Assembly: GCA_934597345.1 (NCBI GenBank)
Contig: CAKTRJ010000005.1
Location: 9,663-73,662, forward strand
Reading direction: 5' to 3'
Source of the DNA: an uncultured Oscillospiraceae bacterium
GTDB lineage: Bacteria > Bacillota > Clostridia > Oscillospirales > Oscillospiraceae
DNA: 64,000 nucleotides
Shown: positions 34,253 through 46,090 of the stretch, piece after piece
Layout: each line of letters begins with the position of its first letter
Position numbering within the stretch: the first letter of the stretch is position 1
The notes under the pieces: generated by a model
What the model saw: the letters and a program-made list of their open reading frames with translations, nothing else
The model's database searches: none
Told to the model about the DNA's origin: nothing
Position numbers and translations under genes: made by a program

Positions 34253-35358
34253 TCGTCGCTGTCGTCAAAATCGTCGGCCGACACGTCCACGGCGCGGCCC
34301 GCGGCACGGGCGGCGATCTTGGACTGGTTGCCCATCAGCTTATGGAAATTCTCCCGAACGTTCTTCTCCAGCTCTGCGGCGGCGTCGGGATTCTGGCGGA
34401 AGTACTCCTTGGCGGCGTCCTTGCCCTGGCCCAGACGCACGTCGCCCAGGCTGAACCAGGAGCCGCTCTTCTGCACCAGATCCAGCTTGACGCCCAGGTC
34501 GATCAGCTCGCTGAGCTTGCTGATGCCCTCGCCGTACATGATGTCGAACTCCGCCTCACGGAAGGGAGGGGCCACCTTATTCTTGACCACCTTGGCGCGG
34601 ACGTGGTTGCCCACCACCTCGCCGCCGGCCTTCAGGGTCTCTACCCGGCGCACGTCGATGCGGACGGAGGCATAGAACTTCAGTGCCCGGCCGCCGGTGG
34701 TGACCTCGGGGTTGCCGTACATGACGCCCACCTTCTCGCGCAGCTGGTTGATGAAGATCACGATGGTATTGGTCTTGTTGATGATGCCGGTCAGCTTGCG
34801 GAGGGCCTGACTCATCAGGCGGGCGTGCAGACCCACGAAGCTGTCGCCCATCTCGCCCTCGATCTCGGCGCGGGGCACCAGCGCCGCCACGGAGTCCACC
34901 ACCACCACGTCGATGGCGCCGGAGCGCACCAGCGCCTCAGTGATCTCCAGCGCTTGCTCGCCGGTATCCGGCTGGGAGATCAGCATGTCCTCCACATTGA
35001 CGCCCAGCGCCTTGGCATAGGTGGGATCCAGCGCGTGCTCGGCGTCCACGAAGGCCACCTCACCGCCCATCTTCTGGGCCTCGGCCAGCACATGAAGGGC
35101 CAGCGTGGTCTTACCGGAGGATTCCGGGCCGTAGATCTCCACCACGCGGCCACGGGGCAGGCCGCCGATGCCCAGCGCCAGATCCAGCGCCAGAGAACCG
35201 GTGGGGATGGCCTCCACATTGGCCACGTTGCCGTCGCCATAGCGCATGATGGAGCCCTTGCCATACATCTTCTCGATCTGCTGCATAGCGGTCTCGATCG
35301 CTTTTTTCTTATCCGCGTTGGCGGGCGCTGCCGCCGCAGTCTCCTTCTTCGCTGCCAT
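34249..35358 (-). CDS. recA: Recombinase RecA
   Basis: A 369-residue RecA with Walker A GPESSGKT (77-84), Walker [11 protein letters not shown], loop L1 [10 protein letters not shown] and loop L2 around [16 protein letters not shown] short Ala-rich N-terminal extension and an acidic C-terminal tail (DDFDDSDE) are normal. ATG 35358 follows AGGAGG; the longer upstream frame overlaps prmC and is ignored. No LexA box was identified with confidence. Confidence 0.99.
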   Translation of the reverse strand: MAAKKETAAAAPANADKKKAIETAMQQIEKMYGKGSIMRYGDGNVANVEAIPTGSLALDLALGIGGLPRGRVVEIYGPESSGKTTLALHVLAEAQKMGGEVAFVDAEHALDPTYAKALGVNVEDMLISQPDTGEQALEITEALVRSGAIDVVVVDSVAALVPRAEIEGEMGDSFVGLHARLMSQALRKLTGIINKTNTIVIFINQLREKVGVMYGNPEVTTGGRALKFYASVRIDVRRVETLKAGGEVVGNHVRAKVVKNKVAPPFREAEFDIMYGEGISKLSELIDLGVKLDLVQKSGSWFSLGDVRLGQGKDAAKEYFRQNPDAAAELEKNVRENFHKLMGNQSKIAARAAGRAVDVSADDFDDSDE

Positions 35359-35383
35359 AGGTTCTCCTCCTTTTATCTCTCCG

Positions 35384-36262
35384 TCATTCGGTATCAAATA
35401 CGCTTTCATGAAGGGTGCCATATACCACGCGGGGAATGCCCGCCGTGTCCGGCACCACCTCGATATCGCCGAAGCCCTGGGCGCGCATGATCCGCAGCAC
35501 GTCGTCCGCCTGACCGATACCCACCTCGAAATACAGCCGCCCGCCGGGGTGCAGGGCGGCACGCCACTTGTCGCTGATGGCCCGGTAGAAGTCCAGACCG
35601 TCTCCGCCGCCCTTCAGTGCCGTCAGCGGCTCATAGTCCCGGACGGACACATCCAGCCCGGCGATATCGCCATCGGGGATGTAGGGCGGGTTGCTGACGA
35701 TGCAGTCGAACTCGCCGAAGCGGGGCGGCGGGCCGTCAAGGACATTTACTTGCCAGGGCAGTACCTGCGCCGTCAGGCCAGTGCGGCGGATGTTGCGGCG
35801 GCAGACCCGCAGCGCACCCTCCATCAGCTCGCCCAGCACCACATGGCTGCCGGGGCAGAACTTGGCCACCGCCAGACCCACGCAGCCGCTTCCGGCGCAC
35901 AGATCCAGCACCCGCGGCTCCGCCAGCGTCTTGACGAAGCCGATGGCCTGCTCCGCCAGCACCTCGGTGTCCACGCGGGGGATGAGGACGTTTTCGTCGA
36001 CGTCCAGATCTATGCCGCAGAAGCTCCACTCACCGATGAGATAGGCCAGCGGCTCCCCAGCCAGATGGCGCGCCACCAGCGACGCGGCCCGCTGCTCCAC
36101 CTCCTGGGGTACATACAGCCGCCCGTCACGCAGCAGCTCCTGCCGGGTCTTTCCGGCGGCGAAGGCCACCAGCTCCCGGGCCTCCAGGGTCGCGCCCTCG
36201 ATGCCCGCGCGGTGCAGCTCCTGCCGGATATCCATATACAAATTGTTATATGTTGTCGCCAT
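35384..36262 (-). CDS. prmC: Peptide chain release factor N5-glutamine methyltransferase
   Basis: A 292-residue SAM-dependent enzyme that methylates the GGQ Gln of release factors. The helical N-terminal domain ([20 protein letters not shown]) binds the release factor, [14 protein letters not shown] binds SAM and NPPY (191-194) holds the Gln. The usual neighbour prfA is not here; a DUF1385 gene precedes it instead. Confidence 0.95.
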   Translation of the reverse strand: MATTYNNLYMDIRQELHRAGIEGATLEARELVAFAAGKTRQELLRDGRLYVPQEVEQRAASLVARHLAGEPLAYLIGEWSFCGIDLDVDENVLIPRVDTEVLAEQAIGFVKTLAEPRVLDLCAGSGCVGLAVAKFCPGSHVVLGELMEGALRVCRRNIRRTGLTAQVLPWQVNVLDGPPPRFGEFDCIVSNPPYIPDGDIAGLDVSVRDYEPLTALKGGGDGLDFYRAISDKWRAALHPGGRLYFEVGIGQADDVLRIMRAQGFGDIEVVPDTAGIPRVVYGTLHESVFDTE

Positions 36263-36296
36263 AATACGAATCGTTGTCAGTTCTTGTCAGTTTTTC

Positions 36297-37247
36297 TCAC
36301 CACCGGTCTTTTCCCTCTTCCTCCGGCAGCACCAGCTTCATGGCCTCGATGGCCACCTCCAGCATGGAGTCGTCCGGCTCGTTGGTGGTGAAGTTCTGCA
36401 TCCACATGCCGGGAGCGGAGAGGATGCGGGTCAGCTTGTTGTCGTGGGCGCCCACGGCACGGTTGAACTCATAGGTGATGCCCACCACCGGGATCAGCAG
36501 CAGCAGCTTCACGCCGATGCGCACCCAGATGTTCTGCCAGTTGATGTAAGGGAACACAAGGCTGGACACCAGAATAGAGACGATGATCACCACGAACAGG
36601 AAGCTGGTGCCGCAGCGGGGATGATGCTTGGGCTGGATGCGGGCGTCCTCCACCGTCAGGGGCAGGCCCGCCTCATAGCAGAAAATGGTCTTATGCTCCG
36701 CGCCGTGGTAGCAGAACACCCGGCGCACATCCTTCTGCTTGGAGCACAGGATCAGATAGGCCAGGAAGATCAGCACCTTCACCACACCCTCGATCAGGTT
36801 GTGCAGCGCCGCGCTCCGGGCATGGAACAGCCCGGCGATGAAGGTAGGCAGCAGCATGAACAGCACCAGCGTCAGTCCCAGGGACAGGATCACCGAGAAG
36901 GCCACCAGCACATTCTGGAGCTTTTCCGCCGGAACGTGCTTTTCCAGCCACTGGTCGAGCTTGCCGGGCTGGGCGCTCTCGTCATCGGGGAAGTAGTCCG
37001 CCGAGAACATCAGCGCCTTGACGCCGGTGATGATGGAGCTTAAAAACGTGGCCGCGCCCCGGATGATGGGCAGGCCCAGAATGGGGTATTTATCCTTGAT
37101 GAATTTCCGCTCCGTCACCTTTGTCACCAGCCCCTCCGGGGCGCGGACCACAATGGCGTCCTTCTCCGGGCCGCGCATGAGGATACCCTCGATCAGCGCC
37201 TGGCCGCCGATGGTGGTGCGGAATGTACCTTGCTTTTTTTCTGCCAT
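36297..37247 (-). CDS. DUF1385 membrane protein (YqhQ-like)
   Basis: A 316-residue membrane protein of the DUF1385 family. GGQALIEGILMRGP at the N-terminus and CYHGAEHKTIFCYE in the middle are the family signatures, the second with a possible metal-binding His/Glu set. About four membrane segments lie between residues 130 and 265. Function is unknown; its location beside prmC is typical for Clostridia and Bacilli. Confidence 0.93.
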   Translation of the reverse strand: MAEKKQGTFRTTIGGQALIEGILMRGPEKDAIVVRAPEGLVTKVTERKFIKDKYPILGLPIIRGAATFLSSIITGVKALMFSADYFPDDESAQPGKLDQWLEKHVPAEKLQNVLVAFSVILSLGLTLVLFMLLPTFIAGLFHARSAALHNLIEGVVKVLIFLAYLILCSKQKDVRRVFCYHGAEHKTIFCYEAGLPLTVEDARIQPKHHPRCGTSFLFVVIIVSILVSSLVFPYINWQNIWVRIGVKLLLLIPVVGITYEFNRAVGAHDNKLTRILSAPGMWMQNFTTNEPDDSMLEVAIEAMKLVLPEEEGKDRW

Positions 37248-37303
37248 GGGATGTCCTTTCCTTTTCAGTATAGCATACTATCTTCTATTATGCAACAGTT
37301 GTT

Positions 37304-38758
37304 CTATTGTTTTTTCTCTTTTTCGTGGGCCAGCCGGTGAGAGGTGATGGGCAGGCGGATGGTCACGATGCAGCCGCCGCCCTTGGCGTTGCCGATGGTC
37401 AGCGCTCCGTCGTGGAGACGGATGATCTCATCGCACACCGCAAGGCCGATACCGCTGCCCCGGGCCTTGGAAGCGCCTTTATAGAACTTTTCCTTCACAT
37501 GGGGCAAATCGTCATTGGGGATACCGGGACCATAGTCCCGGATGGTGATGATATAATGGTTGCCCTTGCGGTTGAGCCTGGCCTCGATCCGCTTGCCCGC
37601 GCCGCCGTGCTTGGCAGCGTTATCCAGCACATTGCAGAACACCTGCTTGAGCCGCTCCGGGTCGGCGGTGATGGGCTCGTCATACACGCCGCCGCTGTTA
37701 TACTCCAATGTGATGCCCTGCTGCTTGAAGATCTCGTGATAGGTATACACCGCGTCCTCGAACTCCGCCTGCAAATCCACCTGCTCCAGATGCAGGGCAA
37801 AATGGCCGTCGGACATCTTGGAAAAGTCCAGCAGCTCCTCCACCATCTTGGTCAGGCGGCTGGACTCCTTCACGATGATGCCCAGTCCCCGCTGCAAGGC
37901 CTCCGGATCGCTGCCGTCGTCCGCCAGCAGCGTCTCGCCCCAGCCGTTGATGGCCGTCAGAGGCGTGCGCAGCTCATGGGAGACCGAGGAGATGAACTCC
38001 GACTGCAATTTCTCATTCTCGCCGATCTTCAGGGACATGTCGTTGATGTTGTCCACCAGCTCGCCCATCTCGTCGGCGTACCGGTTGGGGATCTGATAAC
38101 CGTAGCTGCCGCCGGAGATATGCTTGGCCGCCTCGCTGACGGCGGAGACCGGCGCCACCACATTGTTGATCAGCAGCAGGCTGGAGATCACGATGACAAA
38201 AATGACCGCCGCCATGATGGCCAGAATGATCAGCACCGTCAGCAGCACCTGATTGTCCAGATTCTGGGTGGCGGTCACGAACCGCATGACGCCCACCACC
38301 CGGCCGTTGAATTTCAGAAGGCCGGAGGCGGCGATGATCTTCTCGCCGGTGGCCGGGTCAATGCCCCGGTAGCTTTGGACCTTGCCGCTGTTGAGGGCGT
38401 CCGTCACATCCGACGTCCCCGGCACGGAGCCCACCATCAGGCTGCGGGTGGAGACCTCCACCTGACCGCTTCTGTCCAGAAATTGCAGCTCGATGGTATC
38501 GCTGTTTTCAAAGCTGCTGGCATACAGGGTAGCACTGCGGTAGTATTCGTCATAGCTGGTCATGGCATAGGTATTGAAATACTCCGTGCCGGCGTTGGCC
38601 TTTGCCTCCAGCGCGCTGAGAGCGCTGGAATAGTAGTTGCTGCCCAGCGCGATGGAGACCATCACCGCGATCAGCACCAGAATGGTGATGACCGGCAGGA
38701 TACTGCTGACGATCCAGCGGCGGCGCAGGCCGATGGCACGTTTTGGCTGCTTTTTCAC
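37304..38758 (-). CDS. Sensor histidine kinase
   Basis: A 484-residue membrane kinase. Helices at about 16-38 and 172-197 flank an extracellular sensor of some 130 residues; a HAMP domain follows, then the H box SSVSHELRTPL (His261), N box NVLDNAAKHG, G1 DYGPGIP and G2 GSGIGLAV. GTG 38758 is the start, with GGGGGAG ahead. It is cotranscribed with the response regulator 40 bases upstream and probably with the lipoprotein gene. The WalK/PhoR-like layout suggests cell-envelope sensing (inference). Confidence 0.95.
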   Translation of the reverse strand: MKKQPKRAIGLRRRWIVSSILPVITILVLIAVMVSIALGSNYYSSALSALEAKANAGTEYFNTYAMTSYDEYYRSATLYASSFENSDTIELQFLDRSGQVEVSTRSLMVGSVPGTSDVTDALNSGKVQSYRGIDPATGEKIIAASGLLKFNGRVVGVMRFVTATQNLDNQVLLTVLIILAIMAAVIFVIVISSLLLINNVVAPVSAVSEAAKHISGGSYGYQIPNRYADEMGELVDNINDMSLKIGENEKLQSEFISSVSHELRTPLTAINGWGETLLADDGSDPEALQRGLGIIVKESSRLTKMVEELLDFSKMSDGHFALHLEQVDLQAEFEDAVYTYHEIFKQQGITLEYNSGGVYDEPITADPERLKQVFCNVLDNAAKHGGAGKRIEARLNRKGNHYIITIRDYGPGIPNDDLPHVKEKFYKGASKARGSGIGLAVCDEIIRLHDGALTIGNAKGGGCIVTIRLPITSHRLAHEKEKKQ

Positions 38759-38798
38759 ACGGTCTCCCCCTCTCTGTCAAGCTTTCTCCGGGCGGCGC

Positions 38799-39494
38799 TT
38801 ATTCGCCCCATTTATAGCCGAATCCCCATACCGTGGTGATATAAATGGGATTGGCGGTATCATCCTCGATCTTCAGCCGCAGACGGCGGATGTTCACATC
38901 CACGATCTTCAGCTCACCGAAATAGTCGTGGCCCCAGACGGTGTCCAGGATATCCTCGCGGCTGAGGGCCTTTCCGGGATTCTCCATAAACAGCTTCATC
39001 AGGCCGTATTCCACCTGTGTCAGCTTGATGCGCTGGCCGTTTTTCTCCAGTGTGCGGTTGCGCAGGTTCAGCACAAAGGGCGGGCTGGACAGCTCGTCCT
39101 CCTTCTCCTCCGGCTCGGCAATGCTGCCGCCGCTGCGGCGCATCAGCGCGTCCACGCGGGCCGTCAGTTCCGCGGGGGAAAAGGGCTTCGTCACATAGTC
39201 GTCAGCGCCGGTCATCAGGCCGGTGACCTTATCCATCTCCTGGGATCGGGCCGTCAGCATGATGATGCCGATGTTGGCGTCGTTGGCACGCAGGCGGCGG
39301 CACACCTCAAACCCGTCGATGCCGGGCAGCATCACATCCAGCAGCGCCACCCGGATATCCTTCTGGGCCTTCAGCTTTTCCAGCGCTTCCTCGCCGCTCT
39401 CCGCCTCGACCACCTCGTATCCGGCGCGGCGCAGATTGATCACGATAAAGCCGCGGATATTGGCTTCATCCTCCAATACCAGTACCTTTCTCAT
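38799..39494 (-). CDS. OmpR family response regulator
   Basis: A 231-residue regulator with a receiver domain (phospho-acceptor Asp53 in LLDVMLPG, Lys in VTKPFSP) and a C-terminal winged helix (LTQVEYGLMKLFMENPGKAL, then VDVNIRRLRLKIE). It pairs with the adjacent histidine kinase. An upstream lipoprotein gene starts the operon. Confidence 0.95.
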   Translation of the reverse strand: MRKVLVLEDEANIRGFIVINLRRAGYEVVEAESGEEALEKLKAQKDIRVALLDVMLPGIDGFEVCRRLRANDANIGIIMLTARSQEMDKVTGLMTGADDYVTKPFSPAELTARVDALMRRSGGSIAEPEEKEDELSSPPFVLNLRNRTLEKNGQRIKLTQVEYGLMKLFMENPGKALSREDILDTVWGHDYFGELKIVDVNIRRLRLKIEDDTANPIYITTVWGFGYKWGE

Positions 39495-39522
39495 ATATCC
39501 TCCTTTTCCCGTTTGCCCCTCA

Positions 39523-40836
39523 TCAGCTGTTGGAGGGCGACCAGGCGCTGAGGGTCATGTGGAAATTCTCCTTGACCCGTTCCACATCCAGGCCGTACCA
39601 CGCGGCATCCTCATGCAGCTCGGCAGCGTAGATCGTACCGGGCTGACGCCGCAGCACGAACCGCTCGCCCATTACGGCGCGATTCTCCCGGTTCTCGTTG
39701 GTGATGGTATACAGCGACACCACCGGCGTCCGGTCCACAGACAGCGTTACCTGATTCTCACCTGCCACGACCTCCACCGATTCCTCGGTGACCCGGCCCC
39801 ACCAGCTATTGGGCATCTGGAAGTACCAGCCGCCGCTCTGGCAGTGATAGGTCTGCGCCACGATGTTTTCCGTTCCCATGCGGCTATACTGCACCCAGTA
39901 GGTCATGGCGTCGTTCCCCGTGCCCCATTCGTCCGGGCGGGGTACCTCGGTCACGCCGTCGTCATTCATATCCTGCGGGATCAGCTGATGGTACGGATAG
40001 ATCACCGTTGTCTTTCCGCTGGAGGCATCCGCCGTCAGGTTGATCACGCCCCAATAGACCTCATATGTCAGGATGTCCGTTACCGCCATGTTATTGTCGT
40101 TGATGCCGGTGATGAACACCGCGGGCTTGCCGCTGGAAAGCGCGCCCTTTACCACGCTGCCGCGGCTGAGATCCGCCATGGTGCTGGACAGTCCGCACCG
40201 GTAGGTCACCGCCAGGATATTCGTCTGCCAGGTGTAGATCTCCGCCACCGGCATGCCGTCATTATCGCTGCGCAGCACGAACAGTCCCGGCGGATCATAG
40301 GAGTTCAGCTCCTGCACCACAAAGCGGGTATAGCTGCTGCTCATCAGAGGGATAGCCTCCCGTCCGATGTTGTAGACCGCCACTGTCTGCACGGTGCTGC
40401 TGATCTTCCAGCCTACCACCAGCTCATTGCGGCCGTCGCCGGTAAGATCCTCATAATACACACTGTCGATGCTGCTGCCGCTGCTTTCCACGGTACACAG
40501 CAGCTCATAGCTGTCATCCAGCTTTTCAAACACCAGGATCTTCATGGGCTTTTCATCGTTGGATTTGCGGAGGAACACCACCGCCTCCTGCGCCCCGTCT
40601 CCGTTCAGATCCTCCAACTGCACCGCCTGGATATTCTGTCCCACCGTGGGCGGCGCGTACTCATAGCCGTCGGACAGCAGCTGGTCGATCTGCTGGCTCA
40701 GGCCGGTGTATTCATCCGGCACCCGGGGCAGCGTAAAGAGATCCTCCACCGTACTGTCGATCCCGCAGGCGCTCAGCACACCCAGCAGAAGCGTCAGCAT
40801 CATCAAAAACGCCGTTTTTTTCAGCTTTTCCTTCAA
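39523..40836 (-). CDS. Lipoprotein with FG-GAP/EF-hand-like repeats
   Basis: A 437-residue lipoprotein; the signal ends in VLSAC (Cys24). The mature part contains DLNGDGAQEAVV and DLTGDGRNELVV, calcium-binding DxNxDG loops typical of FG-GAP/VCBS beta-propeller proteins, and a third DMNDDGVTEV near the middle. No catalytic motif was recognised. It precedes the two-component genes by 28 bases on the same strand, so it could be part of their sensing output or target an envelope ligand. Confidence 0.85.
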   Translation of the reverse strand: MKEKLKKTAFLMMLTLLLGVLSACGIDSTVEDLFTLPRVPDEYTGLSQQIDQLLSDGYEYAPPTVGQNIQAVQLEDLNGDGAQEAVVFLRKSNDEKPMKILVFEKLDDSYELLCTVESSGSSIDSVYYEDLTGDGRNELVVGWKISSTVQTVAVYNIGREAIPLMSSSYTRFVVQELNSYDPPGLFVLRSDNDGMPVAEIYTWQTNILAVTYRCGLSSTMADLSRGSVVKGALSSGKPAVFITGINDNNMAVTDILTYEVYWGVINLTADASSGKTTVIYPYHQLIPQDMNDDGVTEVPRPDEWGTGNDAMTYWVQYSRMGTENIVAQTYHCQSGGWYFQMPNSWWGRVTEESVEVVAGENQVTLSVDRTPVVSLYTITNENRENRAVMGERFVLRRQPGTIYAAELHEDAAWYGLDVERVKENFHMTLSAWSPSNS

Positions 40837-40973
40837 CTTCCGCCCCTCCCTTCGCTTTTATGCGGGGCAGCGTAAGCCGCCGCATATCATTTCAACGGTA
40901 TCATACCACATCTTCCTTCGGTTTGGTAGTCCCTGTTTTTTGATTTTCCGCCAGATTTACAGTAAATTTACAC

Positions 40974-41002
40974 TTGCAATTATGTGTCCCGTCCGGTATA
41001 AT
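40974..41002 (+). promoter_or_regulatory. Promoter of the tRNA-Leu gene
   Basis: TTGCAA and TATAAT with 17-base spacing, ending 14 bases before the tRNA. The preceding AT-rich gap from 40837 has no gene. Confidence 0.85.
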
Positions 41003-41016
41003 ACTGCTGTTACCAT

Positions 41017-41103
41017 GCCGGTGTGATGGAATTGGTAGACGTAGTGGACTCAAAATCCACCGCTGGCGACAGCGTACCGGTTCGAGTCCGGTCACCGGCA
41101 CCA
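41017..41103 (+). tRNA. tRNA-Leu (anticodon CAA)
   Basis: An 87-base class II tRNA. Acceptor stem GCCGGTG pairs with CACCGGC, the discriminator is A and CCA is encoded. The anticodon stem GTGGA/TCCAC holds loop CTCAAAA, giving anticodon CAA, which reads UUG. A long variable arm CGCTGGCGACAGCG and T-arm with TTCGAGTC are present. Confidence 0.97.
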
Positions 41104-41106
41104 AAA

Positions 41107-41134
41107 AAGAGCAAGTCGCAAGACTTGCTCTTTT
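41107..41134 (+). terminator. Intrinsic terminator after tRNA-Leu
   Basis: Stem AAGAGCAAGTC/GACTTGCTCTT with loop GCAA and TTTT. Confidence 0.85.
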
Positions 41135-41165
41135 CTGTTGGACCCTTTCAGCAAAGGAGACGCCT

Positions 41166-41813
41166 ATGGAGATCATCTATCAGGACAGCCGCATCGTGGT
41201 GGCGGTCAAGCCCGCCGGGGTACTGTCCACCGACGAGCCGGGCGGCATGCCCTCCCTGCTGCGGCAGGCGCTGAATACCGACTGCATCCGCACCGTCCAC
41301 CGGCTGGACGCCCAGACCGGCGGCGTGATGGTCTTTGCCCGCAGCCGCATGGCGGCGTCGCTGCTGTCTCAGCAGGTACGGGAGCGCCGGTTCCGCAAAT
41401 GCTATCTGGCGGCAGTCCACGGCGCGCCCCAGCCGCAAAACGGCGAAATGCGGGATCTGCTGGGCCGGGACAGCGTCCGCCGCGTCACCTATGTGGCGGA
41501 TACGCCCTCCGCCGACACGCGGGAGGCCCTGCTGACCTATGAGACATTGGACACCGTGGACGGTCTCTCTTTGGTGCGGGTGCGGCTCCACACGGGACGC
41601 ACCCACCAGATCCGGGTGCAGTTTGCCTCACGGGGCCTGCCGCTGGCAGGCGACCGCAAGTACGGCCTTCCGGAGGACGGCATCGCGCCGCTGGCCCTGT
41701 GGGCGTATCAGCTGAGCTTTGCCCATCCCCAGACCGGGCAGGAGATGTCCTTCACCTGTCCGCCGCCGGAAACGGAGCCATGGGTACGATTTGAGGGCAT
41801 AAAATCCTTATGA
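41166..41813 (+). CDS. RluA family pseudouridine synthase
   Basis: A 215-residue, single-domain pseudouridine synthase. The catalytic Asp is in HRLDAQTGG (motif II); IVVAVKPAGVLSTD and LHTGRTHQIRVQF are other family motifs. There is no S4 domain. ATG 41166 has AAGGAG ahead; the upstream open frame runs through the tRNA and is not coding. The RNA target (tRNA or 23S rRNA) is not predictable. Confidence 0.93.
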   Translation: MEIIYQDSRIVVAVKPAGVLSTDEPGGMPSLLRQALNTDCIRTVHRLDAQTGGVMVFARSRMAASLLSQQVRERRFRKCYLAAVHGAPQPQNGEMRDLLGRDSVRRVTYVADTPSADTREALLTYETLDTVDGLSLVRVRLHTGRTHQIRVQFASRGLPLAGDRKYGLPEDGIAPLALWAYQLSFAHPQTGQEMSFTCPPPETEPWVRFEGIKSL

Positions 41814-41816
41814 AAC

Positions 41817-41905
41817 GGCAGGGTGTGGTCACCCCGCCCTACGCATCAACTTCCAATAAAATTCCGTAGGGCGGCATGACCACATGCCGCCGTTTTTTAT
41901 CGTGC
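41817..41905. repeat. GTAGGG-type inverted-repeat element, copy 2
   Basis: GTGTGGTCACCCCGCCCTAC and, after a 22-base AT-rich spacer, GTAGGGCGGCATGACCACAT form a large imperfect inverted repeat. The same two arms are seen in 441-537. The element lies just after a stop codon and before a terminator. Confidence 0.75.
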
Positions 41906-41960
41906 CGCGCAGCGGCACACCTCAGTTTTTCACTCTTCACTTTTCTCTCTTCTCTCAAAA

Positions 41961-41996
41961 AAGCAGTCCGCTGCATTCGCAGCGGACTGCTTTTTC
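41961..41996. terminator. Terminator between convergent genes
   Basis: Stem GCAGTCCGCTGC/GCAGCGGACTGC, loop ATTC, with T run on the right and A run on the left; serves both the RluA-type gene and the DUF1294 gene. Confidence 0.85.
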
Positions 41997-42300
41997 TATT
42001 TCACGTACAGCCACACGGCCAGCGCCAGCTGCGCCAGCAGGATCAGAGTGATGCCCCACACGAAGTACCAGTGCTTCGTCTTATGACGGAACACCCGCAT
42101 GCCCAGCAGTGCGCCCAGACTGCCGCCCAGCAGCGGCAGCAGGAACAGCGTCTTTTCCGGCATGCGCCACGCGCCCCGTTTGGCCTTGGCCTTGTCGATC
42201 CCGTACACCGCGAAGGTCACCAGATTGATAACGGCCAGCCAGACCAGCAGCACCGTACCCCAGTCGCCGGCGCCGCTGATGATGCCCATGGACAGCGTTC

Positions 42301-42304
<4 letters not shown>
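41996..42304 (-). CDS. DUF1294 small membrane protein
   Basis: A 102-residue protein with three membrane segments and the DUF1294 pattern VYGIDKAKAKRGAWRMPEK, then LLGGSLGALLGMRVFRHKT. The GTG start overlaps the psuG stop as GTGA; an ATG 15 bases later is an alternative. Function is unknown. It is the last gene of the pseudouridine operon, probably a passenger. Confidence 0.88.
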
Positions 42305-43221
<917 letters not shown>

Positions 43222-43223
43222 GA

Positions 43224-44315
43224 TCACAGTTCCTCCTTATTGAGTATATAGTCAATGTTCTCCCAGCTCATGCCGGGGTGAATGGTCTCCTCAGACGTAC
43301 AGGCCAGTGCGCCCGCGCCGATGGCCAGCCGTGCGCACTCCCGCAGCGGCTTGCCGTGGGTGATGCAGGACGCCAGCGCCGCCGCCATGGCGTCGCCGCC
43401 GCCGGTGGCGTTGGCCACCTTCACATGGGGACAGGGGAAGCGGGCCGTCTCGCCCTCCGCGTTCTTGGCGAACACGCCGTCGCCGCCCATGGAAATATAC
43501 ACCTGCCGCAGGCCTGTGGCCAGCAACACATCCGCCGCCCGCTCCACATCGGCGTCGGTCTCGATCCTCACGCCGCTGAGCAGCTCCGCCTCCATGCGGT
43601 TGGGCTTCAGCGCCGTCAGAGCGCCCAGCACCAGCTTCAGGCGGGGCGCCTTGATGGTGGACACCGGGTCCGCCAGAATGGGCGCGGTACAGTGCTCGCA
43701 CAGCCATTGCAGCGACGCCTCCGGCAGATTGGTCTCCACCACCACCAGACCGGCATGGTTGATGTAGTCCATCCGCTGGCGCAGGAAGTCCGGCGTGATG
43801 TGGTCGTAGATGTCCATGTCGTTGACCGCCAGCGCCATATCGCCGTCGCAGTCGTCGATAAACAGATAGGTGCCGGTGCGGCCGCCGGGGATCACGGCGC
43901 TGTGGGTCAGGTCAAGGCCGATGGCGGCAGCGTTGTCCCGCACGCTCTGGGCAAAGCCGTCCTGTCCCAGCACCGTCACCATGGAGACCTGCTCGCCCAG
44001 CAGGCACAGGTTGTGGGCAATGTTGCGGCCCACGCCGCCAAGTGACGTGGTCACCCGGCCGGGGTTGGAATCCCGCGCCACCAGGGCGCTGCGGGACACC
44101 GCGCCGATGTCCATGTTCACGCCGCCGATCACCACGATATAGGGCGCGGTGCGCAGCAGATAGCCCCGCCCGGTGATATAGCCCTTCTTCATCAGGTTGG
44201 AGATATGCACCGCCGCGCTGGAGCGGGTAATGCCCGCCTTATCCGCCAGCTCCTGCTGGGAGATGGCCGGGTCCTCCCGGATCCACTCCAGTATCTGGCG
44301 TTCCCGTTTTGTCAT
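43224..44315 (-). CDS. PfkB family kinase with N-terminal helix-turn-helix (pseudouridine kinase-like)
   Basis: A 363-residue protein with a winged helix-turn-helix at residues 1-55 (PAISQQELADKAGITRSSAA) joined to a PfkB kinase: YIVVIGGVNMDIGA, TSLGGVGRNIAHN, ALKPNRMEAELLSG and the anion-hole/catalytic ATGGGDAMAAAL. Next to psuG it is most likely the pseudouridine kinase (PsuK). The DNA-binding domain suggests that it also regulates transcription, possibly of its own operon. Confidence 0.92.
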   Translation of the reverse strand: MTKRERQILEWIREDPAISQQELADKAGITRSSAAVHISNLMKKGYITGRGYLLRTAPYIVVIGGVNMDIGAVSRSALVARDSNPGRVTTSLGGVGRNIAHNLCLLGEQVSMVTVLGQDGFAQSVRDNAAAIGLDLTHSAVIPGGRTGTYLFIDDCDGDMALAVNDMDIYDHITPDFLRQRMDYINHAGLVVVETNLPEASLQWLCEHCTAPILADPVSTIKAPRLKLVLGALTALKPNRMEAELLSGVRIETDADVERAADVLLATGLRQVYISMGGDGVFAKNAEGETARFPCPHVKVANATGGGDAMAAALASCITHGKPLRECARLAIGAGALACTSEETIHPGMSWENIDYILNKEEL

Positions 44316-44403
44316 GCGCTCACCTCGCTAAGCAAAACTTAATTTCTAATCACAAGCTTAATATAGCGCAGCTGAATTCGTTTGTCAAGGGGGAAAATCA
44401 GCC

Positions 44404-44432
44404 TTGTAAAACATGCAATATTGGTATATAAT
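44404..44432 (+). promoter_or_regulatory. Promoter of asnS
   Basis: TTGTAA and TATAAT with 17-base spacing, 41 bases from the ATG. The leader is too short for a T-box. Confidence 0.7.
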
Positions 44433-44473
44433 TACGAATACTGCAAAATCTCACAGGAAAAGGTGAAAATAAT

Positions 44474-45868
<1,395 letters not shown>

Positions 45869-45871
45869 AAG

Positions 45872-46037
45872 AGCTGGCATGAAATCTAACGATTTCATTG
45901 CCAAAAAGGTTTGCGGCCGACTGCGCGCGTCCTTCGGACACACTGGCGGCCGAGAAGAATTTTTCTGACGCACATGTCGTCAGAAAAATGATTTGATTTT
46001 TTCGCCGTCTGCGGACGGCGAACTCTGCGAGGCTTTT
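45872..46037 (+). repeat. Structured dispersed repeat, copy 2
   Basis: About 166 bp, aligning along its whole length with 206-373. In the third hairpin TTTTTCTGACG/CGTCAGAAAAA replaces TTTTTCCGACG/CGCCGGAAAAA, and in the last one TTCGCCGTC/GACGGCGAA replaces TTCGCCGCC/GGCGGCGAA; both changes are paired. Like copy 1 it directly follows a stop codon in sense orientation. Confidence 0.85.
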
Positions 46038-46090
46038 GAGGCTTTTCGTGGCATACTACCTCCATCTCTACAACAGAAAGGAGCATTGCA

